NCBI RefSeq assembly: GCF_003201105.1
Contig: NZ_QICJ01000009.1
Location: forward strand, 124,001-188,000
DNA: 64,000 nucleotides
DNA from: Dyella sp. AtDHG13
GTDB taxonomy: Bacteria > Pseudomonadota > Gammaproteobacteria > Xanthomonadales > Rhodanobacteraceae
Reading direction: 5' to 3'
Positions 45,173 through 53,579 of the stretch are shown here, piece after piece. Below the pieces are notes generated by a model. That model did no database searches and was not told where the DNA came from. It saw nothing but the letters and a program-made list of their open reading frames with translations. Each line of letters begins with the position of its first letter. Within the stretch, counting starts at the first letter, position 1. Made by a program: the position numbers and the translations under genes.

Positions 45173-45610
45173 TCAGGAACGGGCCGCTTGATAGATTCCA
45201 GGCCGATAGATTTCCATCAGCGTGTCGGGGCGCGAAGGCGCGGTAAAACCGTGCCGGGCGTAGAGCTCGTGCGCGTCGAAGGTGGCGAGCGTGAAGCGGC
45301 GCAAACCCTGCAGGTCAGTGTGCGCCATCACCGCCTCCACCATCTGCTTGCCGTAGGCCTTGCCGCGATGCTCGGGCAGCACGAACACGTCCACCAGGTT
45401 GGCGAAGGTCGCGTAGTCGGAAATGACCCGAGCAAACGCCACCTGGCTGCCGTTGACGTAACCGCCGAAGCACAGCGAATGTTCAATCGAACGGCGCACC
45501 GTCGACAGCGGGATGCCCTGCGCCCAGGTCGACCCGGTCGAAAGGAATCCATGGATCAGCGCGAGATCGAGCTGACCCTTGTCGGTGGAGATACGCAGTT
45601 TGCCATCCAT
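45173..45610 (-). CDS. GNAT-family N-acetyltransferase in the arg operon
   Basis: 145 aa. Motif A is LVDVFVLPEHRGKAYGKQMV (acetyl-CoA loop RGKAYG); motif B is LATFDAHELYARHGFTAPSR. The N-terminus (LALIHGFLSTGSTWAQGIPL then STVRRSIEHSL) resembles the YjdJ/arylalkylamine-like GNATs seen in many arg clusters. Start: ATG 45610, or GTG 45613. The fused synthase/kinase already supplies NAGS activity, so this acetyltransferase probably has another substrate. Confidence 0.88.
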   Translation of the reverse strand: MDGKLRISTDKGQLDLALIHGFLSTGSTWAQGIPLSTVRRSIEHSLCFGGYVNGSQVAFARVISDYATFANLVDVFVLPEHRGKAYGKQMVEAVMAHTDLQGLRRFTLATFDAHELYARHGFTAPSRPDTLMEIYRPGIYQAARS

Positions 45611-45633
45611 CACGCTGTGCCCCAGGCCTTGGC

Positions 45634-46827
45634 TTAGCCGCGGTTGACTTCCGCCCACAGCGTGCTGCTCATGCCGAACAGCTTGATGAAGCCTTCGGCC
45701 TCTTCCACGCCCCAGTCCGCCGACTGCGCGTAGGTCGCGCCCTTGGCGTTGAGGATGTGCGGCGAGCGCACTTCCACCGCCGTCACCTGCGCGCCGGAGG
45801 TTTCCAGCACCACTTCGCCGTTGACCTGGCTCTGGCTGGAGGCAAGGTAGGCTTCCAGGTCGGTCTTGATCGGGTCGTGGAAGAAGCCCTCGTACACCAC
45901 TTCCACCCACTTGCGCGCCACTTCCGGCTTGAAGCGGTTCTGCTGCTTGGTCAGCACGGCCTCTTCCAGCGCGCGATGCGCGGCGAGCAGCGAGATCAGG
46001 CCCGGCGCTTCGTACACGATGCGGCCCTTGAGGCCGATGGTGGTGTCGCCGGTGTACATGCCACGGCCCACGCCATACGGCGCGAACAGTTCATTGAGCT
46101 TGGCCAGCAGCTTGGCTCCCGGCAGCTTCTCGCCATTGAGCGACACGGCCTCACCCTTCTCGAAGCCCAGGGTGACGGTGAGCTTTTCGGACGGCCATTC
46201 GGCGCGCGGCTTGCACCAGCCGCGGGCGCCCTCGCCCGGGGTCTTCCAATGATCGATCTCGCCGCCGGACAGCGTCACGCCCAGCAGGTTCTCGTTGATG
46301 GTGTAGCTCTTCTGCTTGGCGCGAACCTCGAAGCCGCGTTCTTCCAGATACGCCTGCTCGTAGGCGCGGGTCTGGGTGTGCTCCTTCTGAATCTCGCGGA
46401 TCGGCGCCACGATCTGGTAGTCGCCCAGCGCCTTCACGGCCAGGTCGAAACGCACCTGGTCGTTGCCCATGCCGGTGCAGCCGTGCGCGATGGCCTTGGT
46501 GCCCAGCTCCTTGGCGCGGGCGATGGCCGCGTCCACGATCAGGTAGCGGTCGGACACCAGCAGCGGGTACTGGCCCTGGTAGGCCTCGCCGGCCTGCACG
46601 AAGGGCTTCACGAAGCCGTTCCAGATCGCCGGGCCGCCGTCCACGGTGACGTGGCTCGCCACGCCCAGCTCCTTGGCGCGCTGCTCGATATAGGCGCGTT
46701 CCTCGGCATCCACGCCGCCGGTGTCGGCGAACACGGTGTGCACGGCCCAGCCGCGCTCCTTGAGGTAAGGCACGCAGAAGCTGGTGTCGAGGCCACCGGA
46801 GAAGGCGAGAACGATGTCTTTGCTCAT
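45634..46827 (-). CDS. argG: Argininosuccinate synthase
   Basis: 397 aa. ATP-binding P-loop [20 protein letters not shown] at residue 8, [17 protein letters not shown] and IAPIREIQ-like text ([11 protein letters not shown]). Then [20 protein letters not shown] and [20 protein letters not shown]. It joins citrulline and aspartate. The sequence is of the shorter type I family. It is part of the minus-strand arg operon, 41 bases after the OsmC-like gene. Confidence 0.97.
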   Translation of the reverse strand: MSKDIVLAFSGGLDTSFCVPYLKERGWAVHTVFADTGGVDAEERAYIEQRAKELGVASHVTVDGGPAIWNGFVKPFVQAGEAYQGQYPLLVSDRYLIVDAAIARAKELGTKAIAHGCTGMGNDQVRFDLAVKALGDYQIVAPIREIQKEHTQTRAYEQAYLEERGFEVRAKQKSYTINENLLGVTLSGGEIDHWKTPGEGARGWCKPRAEWPSEKLTVTLGFEKGEAVSLNGEKLPGAKLLAKLNELFAPYGVGRGMYTGDTTIGLKGRIVYEAPGLISLLAAHRALEEAVLTKQQNRFKPEVARKWVEVVYEGFFHDPIKTDLEAYLASSQSQVNGEVVLETSGAQVTAVEVRSPHILNAKGATYAQSADWGVEEAEGFIKLFGMSSTLWAEVNRG

Positions 46828-46868
46828 GACTTGCGGATCCTGGAATGGAAGGCTAAACGGATAAATGA

Positions 46869-47348
46869 TTAGGCAGATTCAACCACGATGCACGGTTCCA
46901 CGCGCACCGGAAAGTTCACGGAATTGGCAATGAAGCAGGCATGATGCGCGGGGTCGTGCGCCGCCTCGGCCTTGGCGGGGTCGCTGTCAGCGCTGATGGT
47001 GACCACCGGATGCAGCACCACTTCGGTGAAGCGGCCGCCATGCACGGTGGTTTCCATGCTGCCTTCGGCGCTGTCGACGTAGGCCGTCACCACCACGCCC
47101 GCCAGCACCGCCTGGTGCAGGTACGACAGCATGTGGCAGGTGGATAGCGCCGTCACCAGCATGTCCTCCGGGTTGTGCTTGCTGGCGTCGCCACGAAACA
47201 TCGGGTCGGAGGAACCCTCCAGCATCGGCTTGCCGGCGATGCGTATCTCGTGCCCGCGGCCATAACCCTGGTAGGTCCGGGTGCCGCTGCCCTGGTTGCC
47301 TGTCCAGGTGACGTCGACCTTGTAGTGGTGCTGATGCGTATGGCTCAC
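46869..47348 (-). CDS. OsmC/Ohr-family protein
   Basis: 159 aa. OsmC fold with [40 protein letters not shown] (the first redox Cys in the helix) and [19 protein letters not shown] (second Cys). These two Cys reduce organic or peptide hydroperoxides in the family. The GTG start overlaps the PaiB-like gene by GTGA, so it is translated as part of the arg operon although its role is oxidative-stress related. Confidence 0.9.
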   Translation of the reverse strand: MSHTHQHHYKVDVTWTGNQGSGTRTYQGYGRGHEIRIAGKPMLEGSSDPMFRGDASKHNPEDMLVTALSTCHMLSYLHQAVLAGVVVTAYVDSAEGSMETTVHGGRFTEVVLHPVVTISADSDPAKAEAAHDPAHHACFIANSVNFPVRVEPCIVVESA

Positions 47349-47968
47349 GACCTGTCCCTTTCTTCCTGTGACATGAGTTCGGCCAGTGCCGCGTCGCCGC
47401 GGCCGGCACGCTCGCCCAGCCCGGCAACGACACCCGCGCGATTCGCGTCGGGATGGTTCTGGCTCAGCTTGAACTTGCCTTCGATGCGGTCGATGGAAAT
47501 CTCCAGGCCCACGATGGCCCGCAGCAGCTTTTCGATGTGGTCTTCCGGCGCATCCGACACGCGCCACGTCTCCGGCTGGCCGGCTTCGTGGCGAGCGGTC
47601 AGGCGCTCCAGCAACTGGCGCAGCCACGCGGCATCGCTGACCGTGCGCAGGCGGCCATGCACGTGCACCACGGCGTAGTTCCAGGTGGGCACTTCGCGAT
47701 GGGTTTCCCGCTTGCTCGGGTACCAGTTCGGGCTCACGTAGCCATCCGGCCCGCGGAAGATCACCAGCACCTCGGCGCCATCGAGCCGCGACAGTTCATT
47801 GCCGCAGGCCACGTGGCCATGGAGTTTCCCGTCGACCAGTTCCAGCGGCAGGTGATTGGCCGCAAGGCCGCCCTGCCCGCCCGTCACCACGGTGGCAAAC
47901 GGATACGCGCGCATCAGCGCGTGCAGCTTCTCGCCATCAGCGACCCGGAAGTGCGTGGGCTGATACAT
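47345..47968 (-). CDS. PaiB-like FMN-binding negative regulator family protein
   Basis: 207 aa. MYQPTHFRVADGEKLHALMR at the start, LAANHLPLELVDGKLHGHVA, FRGPDGYVSPNWYPSKRETH and VPTWNYAVVHVHGRL are the PaiB signatures, with FMN-binding split-barrel folding. PaiB is known as a regulator in Bacillus, but most members are probably FMN-dependent enzymes or degrade haem-like ligands. It lies two bases from the argF' stop, inside the arg operon. Confidence 0.9.
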   Translation of the reverse strand: MYQPTHFRVADGEKLHALMRAYPFATVVTGGQGGLAANHLPLELVDGKLHGHVACGNELSRLDGAEVLVIFRGPDGYVSPNWYPSKRETHREVPTWNYAVVHVHGRLRTVSDAAWLRQLLERLTARHEAGQPETWRVSDAPEDHIEKLLRAIVGLEISIDRIEGKFKLSQNHPDANRAGVVAGLGERAGRGDAALAELMSQEERDRS

Positions 47969-47970
47969 GT

Positions 47971-48978
47971 TCAGCGCTGGCCGATCAGCGAAGCCATCAC
48001 CGCCTTCTGCACGTGCAGGCGGTTTTCGGCCTCGTCGATGGCGATGCAGGCCGGCGAATCCATCACCGCATCGGTGGCCTTCACGTTGCGGCGCAAGGGC
48101 AGGCAGTGGCTGAAGAGGCCGTTGTTGGTCAGCGCCATCTTCGCCTCGTCCACGATGAAATGCTTGTTGGCCTCGCGGATCGGCTTTTCCTGCTCCCAGC
48201 GGCCGAAGAACGGCAGCGCGCCCCAACTCTTGGCGTACACGACGTCGGCGCCGCGATAAGCCTCCTCGATGTCATGGCTGACCTTGAGCGAACCGCCGTT
48301 TTCCTTGGCGTTCTGGTAGCCGAACGCCATGTAGCGCTCGTCCAGCACGTAGTCGGGCGTGGGACACAGCAGGGTCACGTCCATGCCCATCTTGGTGGCG
48401 ATGAGCAGGGCCGAGTTGGCGACGGCGGTGTTGAGCGGCTTGGGGTGGTACGTCCAGGTGAGCACGTACTTCTTGTTCTGCAGGTTGCCCAGGTGTTCCT
48501 TCAGCGCCAGCGCGTGCGCCAGCTCCTGGCAGGGATGGGTGATGGTTTCCATGTTGATCACCGGCACCGTGGCGTACTTGGCGAACGCCTTGATGACGTT
48601 GTCCTCGCGGTCCACCGCCCAATCCTGGAATTTCGGGAAGGCGCGCACGGCGATCAGGTCCACGTAGCGCGACAGCACGCGCGCCACTTCGGCGATGTGC
48701 TCCTCGGTGTCGCCGTCCATCACGGTGCCAACCTCGAACTCGATCGGCCATGCGTCCTTGCCCGGCGCCAGCACGATGGCGTGGCCGCCCAGGTGGAAGG
48801 CGCCCAGCTCGAAGCTGGTGCGCGTGCGCATGGACGGGTTGAAGAACATCAGCGCCACCGACTTGCCGGCCAGCTGCTGGCCGCGCGGGGAACGCTTGAA
48901 GGCCGCGGCCTGCTCGAGCAGCGCATCGATCTCGGCGCGGCTGTAGTCCTGGGTGGTCAGAAAGTGGCGGAGCGTCAT
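47971..48978 (-). CDS. argF': N-acetyl-L-ornithine carbamoyltransferase (AOTCase)
   Basis: 335 aa. Carbamoyl-phosphate loop SMRTRTSFELGAFHLGGHA, then AWPIEFEVGTVMDGDTEEHI. Residue 92 is Glu, the residue that in Xanthomonas AOTCase selects acetyl- over succinyl-ornithine. HPCQELAHALALKEHLG and HCLPLRRNVKATDAV complete the active site. It makes N-acetylcitrulline, the mark of the Xanthomonas-type arginine pathway. First structural gene of the operon, with an attenuator-like leader upstream. Confidence 0.95.
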   Translation of the reverse strand: MTLRHFLTTQDYSRAEIDALLEQAAAFKRSPRGQQLAGKSVALMFFNPSMRTRTSFELGAFHLGGHAIVLAPGKDAWPIEFEVGTVMDGDTEEHIAEVARVLSRYVDLIAVRAFPKFQDWAVDREDNVIKAFAKYATVPVINMETITHPCQELAHALALKEHLGNLQNKKYVLTWTYHPKPLNTAVANSALLIATKMGMDVTLLCPTPDYVLDERYMAFGYQNAKENGGSLKVSHDIEEAYRGADVVYAKSWGALPFFGRWEQEKPIREANKHFIVDEAKMALTNNGLFSHCLPLRRNVKATDAVMDSPACIAIDEAENRLHVQKAVMASLIGQR

Positions 48979-49017
48979 GGTGGAAGTTGCCCTTGTCGAA
49001 AGTCGAATCCCGGAAAC

Positions 49018-49045
49018 AAAAAAACCCGGCTGCAGGCCGGGTTTT
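49018..49045 (-). terminator. Leader terminator ahead of argF'
   Basis: On the minus strand, a 10-bp stem AAAACCCGGC, loop ctgca, GCCGGGTTTT, ends in a run of seven T. It lies 40 bases upstream of the argF' ATG and 32 bases after the leader stop codon. It would end transcription before the operon unless its 5' arm (49035-49041) is held by the leader (49081-49087). Confidence 0.85.
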
Positions 49046-49077
49046 GTCGTCGATGCACGTTAAACGCGTGCGACAGC

Positions 49078-49182
49078 CTACCCGGCCAATTGGCGGAGCA
49101 GCGGTCGGCGAGCACGCGACGTCATCCCAGCGGCCATGCGGGCGCTAGTGAGGACAGTGGCGGTATAGACGGCTGCGGACAT
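49078..49182 (-). CDS. Candidate leader peptide of the arg operon (34 aa)
   Basis: 34 codons, start ATG 49182 with GGAA six bases upstream, stop TAG 49078-49080. Five Arg codons: R15 (CGC), R23 (CGT), R25 (CGC), R26 (CGA, usually rare at high GC) and R30 (CGC); four fall within eight residues near the end (TSRARRPLLRQLAG). The product itself is not expected to be functional. The ORF ends on the sequence that can pair with the terminator arm, as in classical amino-acid leader peptides. Confidence 0.55.
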   Translation of the reverse strand: MSAAVYTATVLTSARMAAGMTSRARRPLLRQLAG

Positions 49183-49304
49183 GGACGTTCCGGTAGGTTG
49201 AACTCGCATCATGACGGGATTTTCGCTGCCGTGCAACAACAAGGTCCTGCGACGGCCGCCCGGACAGCACATCGCCGCCCGGAGGCGGCGATGGCGGGTG
49301 AATC

Positions 49305-49847
49305 TCAGTCGGCGGGAGAAACGCTCACCCGCACCCGCAGGCGCTCGCCGGGGTCGTAATTGAGGCGGGATAGGTACACCTCGCCCCGGTAACGATATTC
49401 CACGTCGTAGCCCATGATGCGGCGCTGCTCACTCACCGCGCTGACCTGGCGGCAATGGGTTTCGGTGGTCTCGTACTCGCCGCCGCCCGACTGCGTGGCG
49501 CTGTTGCCCACCGCGCCGCCGGCCACGGCGCCGGCCACGGTCGCGGCGGTGCGGCCGTTGCCACGGCCCACGGTGCTGCCCAGCACGCCGCCCACCACGG
49601 CACCGAGGATGGTGCCGGCGGCCGAGCCCTGGCTGGGGGTTTGGTGCACGACCTGCTGGTCATAGCATTCCTGGCGCGGCACTTCGGTACGCGCCACGCC
49701 ATACACGGGATCGACGCGCAGCACATCCGCCCATCCATAGTGGGTGTTGTCGTCGTTGTTTTGCTGATTCTGGTACCGCGCATCCTGCGCAAACACGCCG
49801 GTGGTCACCAAGGACAGCACCAGCGCGGGGAACAACCACTTGGTCAT
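49305..49847 (-). CDS. Glycine-zipper 2TM-domain envelope protein
   Basis: 180 aa. Signal peptide MTKWLFPALVLSLVTTGVFA then Q. The glycine-zipper segment at about residues 75-115 (AAGTILGAVVGGVLGSTVG and TAATVAGAVAGGAVGNSA) follows a Cys-containing linker. The C-terminus (CRQVSAVSEQRRIMGYDVEY and YRGEVY) matches the 17-kDa/Rick-like surface protein group. Start: ATG 49847 with GGAGG six bases upstream. The predicted location is the outer membrane or periplasm. Confidence 0.88.
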   Translation of the reverse strand: MTKWLFPALVLSLVTTGVFAQDARYQNQQNNDDNTHYGWADVLRVDPVYGVARTEVPRQECYDQQVVHQTPSQGSAAGTILGAVVGGVLGSTVGRGNGRTAATVAGAVAGGAVGNSATQSGGGEYETTETHCRQVSAVSEQRRIMGYDVEYRYRGEVYLSRLNYDPGERLRVRVSVSPAD

Positions 49848-50102
49848 TGCGACCTCCGCTAGGAGCAACTCAAGGCGCATCTCTGCACCTCATAGCCCAT
49901 TCCAGCAAATTCACTCTGAATCGACGCTTAGAACCTGTCCTCAAGCTGGGCGATCTGGTGCCGTTGTTCATCCATCTGGCTGCGTTCCGGCCGGCAACGG
50001 GCAAAACGCCAGCGAGCCAGCGGAGCGCCCGGCGGCTTGTTAAGATGCGCGACTGGCCTGCGCCGCCCGGCGCCGCTATCCACCGCCCGGACCACCCGAC
50101 CG

Positions 50103-51491
50103 ATGCCGATTTCGCTCCATAACAGCCTGACGCGCCGCGTAGAACCGTTCACCCCGCAGGACCCCGAGCGGGTCACCATGTACCTGTGCGGGCCGACCGT
50201 CTACAACTACGTGCACATCGGCAATGCCCGCGGCCCGGTGGTGTTCGACGTGCTGGCCAAGCTGCTGCGCCGCCACTATCCGAACGTGGTCTACGCCCGC
50301 AACATCACCGACGTCGACGACAAGATCAACGCGGCGGCCAAGGAACGGGGCGTGGGCATCGAAAGCATCACCACGCGCTACGCGCAGGCCTATCGCGAGG
50401 ACATGGCCACGCTGGGCATCGCGCCGCCGGACGTGGAACCGCACGCCACCGACCATATCCCCCAGATCATCGCCATGATCGAGCGCCTGATCGCCGGCGG
50501 CCACGCGTATGCCGCGGAGGGCCACGTGCTGTTCGAGGTGGACTCCTTCCCGGCCTATGGCGCCCTGTCCGGCCGCGACCCGGAAGAGCTCCTGGCCGGC
50601 GCCCGCGTCGAAGTGGCGCCCTACAAGAAGAGTCCCGGCGACTTCGTGCTGTGGAAGCCTTCCACGCCCGACCTGCCGGGCTGGGACAGCCCCTGGGGCC
50701 GCGGCCGCCCAGGCTGGCACATCGAGTGCTCGGCCATGAGCGAAGCGCATCTGGGCGAAACCATCGACATCCACGCCGGTGGCGTCGACCTGCAGTTCCC
50801 GCATCACGAGAATGAGATCGCCCAGTCCACCTGCGCCCACGGCGGCAAGGTGTTTGCCCGCTTCTGGCTGCACAACGGCATGCTGACCTTCAGCGGCCGC
50901 AAGATGTCCAAGTCGCTGGGCAACGTGATGCTGGTGCACGAGCTGCTGAAGGAGCATCCGCCCGAAGCCCTGCGCCTGCTGCTGCTGCGCGGCCACTACC
51001 GCCAGCCGCTGGACTGGTCCGAGGGCGCCATCGCGCAGTCGATCAGCACCCTCGACGGCTGGTATCGCGTGCTGCGCGATCTGGCCGATATCGAGGTGGA
51101 TACGACCCGCCTGCCGGTTCCCGCGTCCGTGGAAGCGGCCCTGTGCGACGATCTCAACACGCCACAGGCCCTGGCCGAACTGTCGCAACTGGCCGATGCC
51201 GCGCGCCAGGCGAGCACGCTGGAAGCGCAGCGCGAAGCCAAGGCCGCCCTGCTCGGCGCCGGCGCCGTGCTCGGCCTGCTGCAGCAGGATCCGGAAGCCT
51301 GGTTCAAGCAGGCCGGTGGCGCAGCAGAAGTCGACGAAGCGCGTATCGAGGCGTTGCTCGAAGAGCGCCGCGCCGCGCGGGCGGCCAAGGATTTCAAGCG
51401 CGCCGATGCCATTCGCGAAGAACTCACCGCGATGGGCATCGCCATCGAGGATGGCGCCCAGGGCACGCGCTGGAGTGTGGTGAAGGGGTGA
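50103..51491 (+). CDS. cysS: Cysteinyl-tRNA synthetase
   Basis: 462 aa. Class I synthetase: zinc Cys in [19 protein letters not shown] (HIGN at residues 38-41 replaces HIGH), [22 protein letters not shown], and KMSKS at residues 267-271. Helical bundle and DALR-like anticodon domain lie at the C-terminus. Charges tRNA-Cys. Start: ATG 50103; there is no strong ribosome site (ccacccgaccg). The 255-bp gap upstream, shared with the divergent glycine-zipper gene, must hold its promoter. Confidence 0.97.
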   Translation: MPISLHNSLTRRVEPFTPQDPERVTMYLCGPTVYNYVHIGNARGPVVFDVLAKLLRRHYPNVVYARNITDVDDKINAAAKERGVGIESITTRYAQAYREDMATLGIAPPDVEPHATDHIPQIIAMIERLIAGGHAYAAEGHVLFEVDSFPAYGALSGRDPEELLAGARVEVAPYKKSPGDFVLWKPSTPDLPGWDSPWGRGRPGWHIECSAMSEAHLGETIDIHAGGVDLQFPHHENEIAQSTCAHGGKVFARFWLHNGMLTFSGRKMSKSLGNVMLVHELLKEHPPEALRLLLLRGHYRQPLDWSEGAIAQSISTLDGWYRVLRDLADIEVDTTRLPVPASVEAALCDDLNTPQALAELSQLADAARQASTLEAQREAKAALLGAGAVLGLLQQDPEAWFKQAGGAAEVDEARIEALLEERRAARAAKDFKRADAIREELTAMGIAIEDGAQGTRWSVVKG

Positions 51492-51532
51492 TTGCCTTCG
51501 CCCGTACGGCGACGGACTCATCCAGTCATGAG

Positions 51533-51556
51533 GCCATCTCCCTGACGGGAGATGGC
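51533..51556. other. Perfect 10-bp hairpin between cysS and sufE
   Basis: GCCATCTCCC, loop tgac, GGGAGATGGC. It lies 41 bases ahead of the sufE start. No T-run follows on the plus strand (tcaaaaag), so it is not a standard terminator. It may be a stability or processing element or a short repeat. Confidence 0.5.
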
Positions 51557-51596
51557 TCAAAAAGCGGCGCATGGCCAAACGCGCGATAATGGGGCC

Positions 51597-52031
51597 ATGA
51601 ATGCCATCGCCACTTCCAGCGCCGAGCAGGCGCAGCAAGACATCGTCGACGAATTTGCCTTCTTTGGAGACTGGACCGAGCGCTACCAGTACCTGATCGA
51701 CCTGGGCAAGCAGCTGCCGGATTTTCCGGAAGACCTGAAGATCGAGGATTACCGCGTGCACGGCTGCCAGTCCATGGTGTGGCTGGTGCCGACCGGCGAT
51801 GCCGACAAGCTGCATTTTCAGGCGACCAGCGACTCCGCCATCGTGTCGGGCCTGATCGCCCTGGTGCTGCGCGTGTATTCGGATCGTTCCGCCCGCGACA
51901 TCGTCGCCACCGAGCCGCGCTTCATCGAAGCGATCGGCCTGGCGAAGCACCTCTCGCCCACGCGCTCGAACGGCCTTGCCGCCATGCTGGCGAAGATCAA
52001 GGCCTATGCCGCGGCCACGCTGAAGGCCTGA
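51597..52031 (+). CDS. sufE: SufE-family cysteine desulphurase acceptor
   Basis: 144 aa. IVDEFAFFGDWTERYQYLID (SufE signature), the acceptor Cys57 in DYRVHGCQSMVWLVP, and RSNGLAAMLAKIKAYA at the end. SufE receives persulphide sulphur from SufS and passes it to the Fe-S scaffold. It is followed by a strong bidirectional terminator; suf operon genes are not in the window. Confidence 0.94.
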   Translation: MNAIATSSAEQAQQDIVDEFAFFGDWTERYQYLIDLGKQLPDFPEDLKIEDYRVHGCQSMVWLVPTGDADKLHFQATSDSAIVSGLIALVLRVYSDRSARDIVATEPRFIEAIGLAKHLSPTRSNGLAAMLAKIKAYAAATLKA

Positions 52032-52046
52032 ACCCAGCCCTCACCA

Positions 52047-52077
52047 AAACAAAGCCCCGCACAGCGGGGCTTTGTTT
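52047..52077. terminator. Bidirectional terminator between sufE and the dksA-like gene
   Basis: 14-bp perfect stem AAACAAAGCCCCGC, loop aca, GCGGGGCTTTGTTT. The A-rich and T-rich ends make it work on both strands; the two genes converge on it. Confidence 0.95.
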
Positions 52078-52104
52078 CATGCGGCAGGCGAAGGATGCGT
52101 CCGC

Positions 52105-53193
52105 TCAGTCGCCCATCTGCTTCTGCAGATGCTCGCGACGTTCCTGCGCGTCCAGCGACAAGGTGGCGATCGGGCGGGCGTCGAGACGCTCCAGGCCGAT
52201 TTCCTCGTCGGTCTCTTCGCAGTAGCCGTAGCGACCTTCTTCGATGCGGCGCAGGGCCTTGTCGATCTTGGAGATCAGCTTGCGGTAGCGATCGCGCGTG
52301 CGCAGTTCCAGCGAGTTTTCAGTCTCGCGGGTGGCGCGCTCGGCTTCGTCGCCCACGTCGCGCACTTCGTCACGCAGGTTCTCCATGGTCTGGCGCGACT
52401 CTTCCACCAACTGCTCGCGCCATTCGCGCAGCTTGTTGCGGAAGTAGGCCAGATGCTTGGGGTTCATGTACTCCTCGTCGTTCGAGGGGCGGTAACCCTT
52501 GGGCAGATCGATCAGCGTCGTGGAGGGCAGCGCGTAGCGGCCGTCTTCACGGGTGATGCCATTGTCGAGAGTTGCAGATTTGTTCATCGAGGACTGCTGG
52601 GCTTTCTGAGTTTTGATGGGGGTGTGGCGAGCGGTCGCGCTGGCCACCTTGCCCGTGAAGGGCGAAGTGACCGGCTTGGCCGGCTCGGCATGGGAGACCG
52701 GGGTGGCCTTGGCCGGTGCCGGCGCCGCAGCGGGCTGCTTGGCGGGCGCGGGGCTGGCTACGGGCTTGGCGGGTGCTGCCTTGGCCGCTTTCACCGGTGT
52801 CGGAGCCGGTTTCGCCGGCTTGGCCACCGCCTTGGGCGGCTGCTTCTTGGCGGGCGCCGCAACCTTCTTGGCGACCGGTTTCTCGGTTTTCTTGGCAACC
52901 ACCGGCTTCTTGGCCGGGGCGGCCTTCTTGGCTACGGGCTTGGGCGCCGCCTTCTTGGCGACGCTCTTGGCCGGAGCCTTGGCGACGGCCTTCTTGGCAG
53001 CAGGCTTCTTGGCGGCGGCAACCTTCTTCACCGGCGCCTTCTTCGCGGCCGGTTTCTTGGCGGCGGCAGCCTTGGTGGGCGCCGCACTACGCCCGGCGGC
53101 AACCTTCTTGCCGGCCTTGAGGTCTTTCACCTTGCCGGCAGGCTTTCCCTTCTGCGGCTTGGTGGCTGTCGCACTACGCGTCGTTTTCGCCAT
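52105..53193 (-). CDS. DksA-domain protein with a histone-H1-like Lys/Ala/Pro N-terminal tail
   Basis: 362 aa, against about 151 for E. coli DksA. Residues 1-200 are an AlgP/H1-like low-complexity tail of AKKPAAKK-type repeats. Residues 203-362 are DksA: a coiled coil with tip D279-V-G-D282-E-A284, matching the essential DxxDxA tip. The zinc-finger region reads [12 protein letters not shown] and ATLSLDAQE, so only one of four zinc Cys remains, as in Cys-poor DksA variants. Met203 could start a tail-less form, but no ribosome site precedes it. Predicted to bind the RNA polymerase secondary channel with (p)ppGpp; the tail may add DNA binding. Confidence 0.9.
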   Translation of the reverse strand: MAKTTRSATATKPQKGKPAGKVKDLKAGKKVAAGRSAAPTKAAAAKKPAAKKAPVKKVAAAKKPAAKKAVAKAPAKSVAKKAAPKPVAKKAAPAKKPVVAKKTEKPVAKKVAAPAKKQPPKAVAKPAKPAPTPVKAAKAAPAKPVASPAPAKQPAAAPAPAKATPVSHAEPAKPVTSPFTGKVASATARHTPIKTQKAQQSSMNKSATLDNGITREDGRYALPSTTLIDLPKGYRPSNDEEYMNPKHLAYFRNKLREWREQLVEESRQTMENLRDEVRDVGDEAERATRETENSLELRTRDRYRKLISKIDKALRRIEEGRYGYCEETDEEIGLERLDARPIATLSLDAQERREHLQKQMGD

Positions 53194-53318
53194 ATCCCTT
53201 CACCATTTTGGCCTTGGCGGCCGGGTGTTATAGCCCATGCGGCTTACACCGGCAACCTCGCTTCTGGAATACTTGCGCCACTACATGCCGCAAGCTGTTT
53301 CGGCAGCGTCAAACCGTC

Positions 53319-53579
53319 GTGACCCGACTGATACTTCTATTGCTCGGCTTCTACAAGCGCTGGCTAAGCCCCCTGCTGGGTCAGCGCTGCCGTTTCCACC
53401 CCAGCTGTTCCGATTATGCACGGATTGCCGTCGTGCGCTTTGGTCCACTTAGGGGTGGCGCGCTCGCCGGCTGGCGCCTGCTGCGCTGCCAGCCGCTGTG
53501 CGAGGGCGGAGACGACCCCGTGCCCGAGCACTTCACCTTTCGCCGTTGTCGCACCCCAGGAGAAACCCATGTCCACTGA
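53319..53579 (+). CDS. yidD: Membrane protein insertion efficiency factor YidD
   Basis: 86 aa. [20 protein letters not shown] then [20 protein letters not shown] is the YidD signature with its conserved Cys pair; [20 protein letters not shown] follows. A membrane-associated helper of YidC-dependent insertion. Start: GTG 53319. The gene normally sits between rnpA and yidC near dnaA; here neither neighbour is present, and the last 11 bases overlap the dihydroorotase start. Confidence 0.92.
   Translation: MTRLILLLLGFYKRWLSPLLGQRCRFHPSCSDYARIAVVRFGPLRGGALAGWRLLRCQPLCEGGDDPVPEHFTFRRCRTPGETHVH

Larger units (their letters stand above)
49018..49213 (-). promoter_or_regulatory. Putative transcription attenuator of the arginine operon
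   Basis: Minus strand, 5' to 3': a possible -10 CATGAT (49208-49213), a leader ORF (49182-49078), and the terminator at 49045-49018. The antiterminator is GGCCGGG (49087-49081, the last leader codons), which is exactly complementary to CCCGGCC (49041-49035), the 5' arm of the terminator. A second pairing TGTCG (49075-49071) with CGACA (49049-49045) lies inside it. The two folds exclude each other. A ribosome at the stop codon would cover GGCCGGG and let the terminator form. Stalling at Arg codons 23-26 would leave it free to pair and allow read-through. Confidence 0.6.

Noticed and set aside
49928-49972. 15-codon minus-strand ORF ([15 protein letters not shown]) reminiscent of a SlyX-type coiled coil
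   Set aside because: Too short and with only a weak ribosome site; no continuation in other frames was found.
51533-51556. Perfect hairpin after cysS taken as a terminator
   Set aside because: No T-run follows on either strand; recorded as a hairpin of unknown role instead.
52620-53190. Lys/Ala/Pro repeat DNA considered as a tandem repeat array or CRISPR-like locus
   Set aside because: The periodicity follows codons of a low-complexity protein tail; units vary and there are no spacers.
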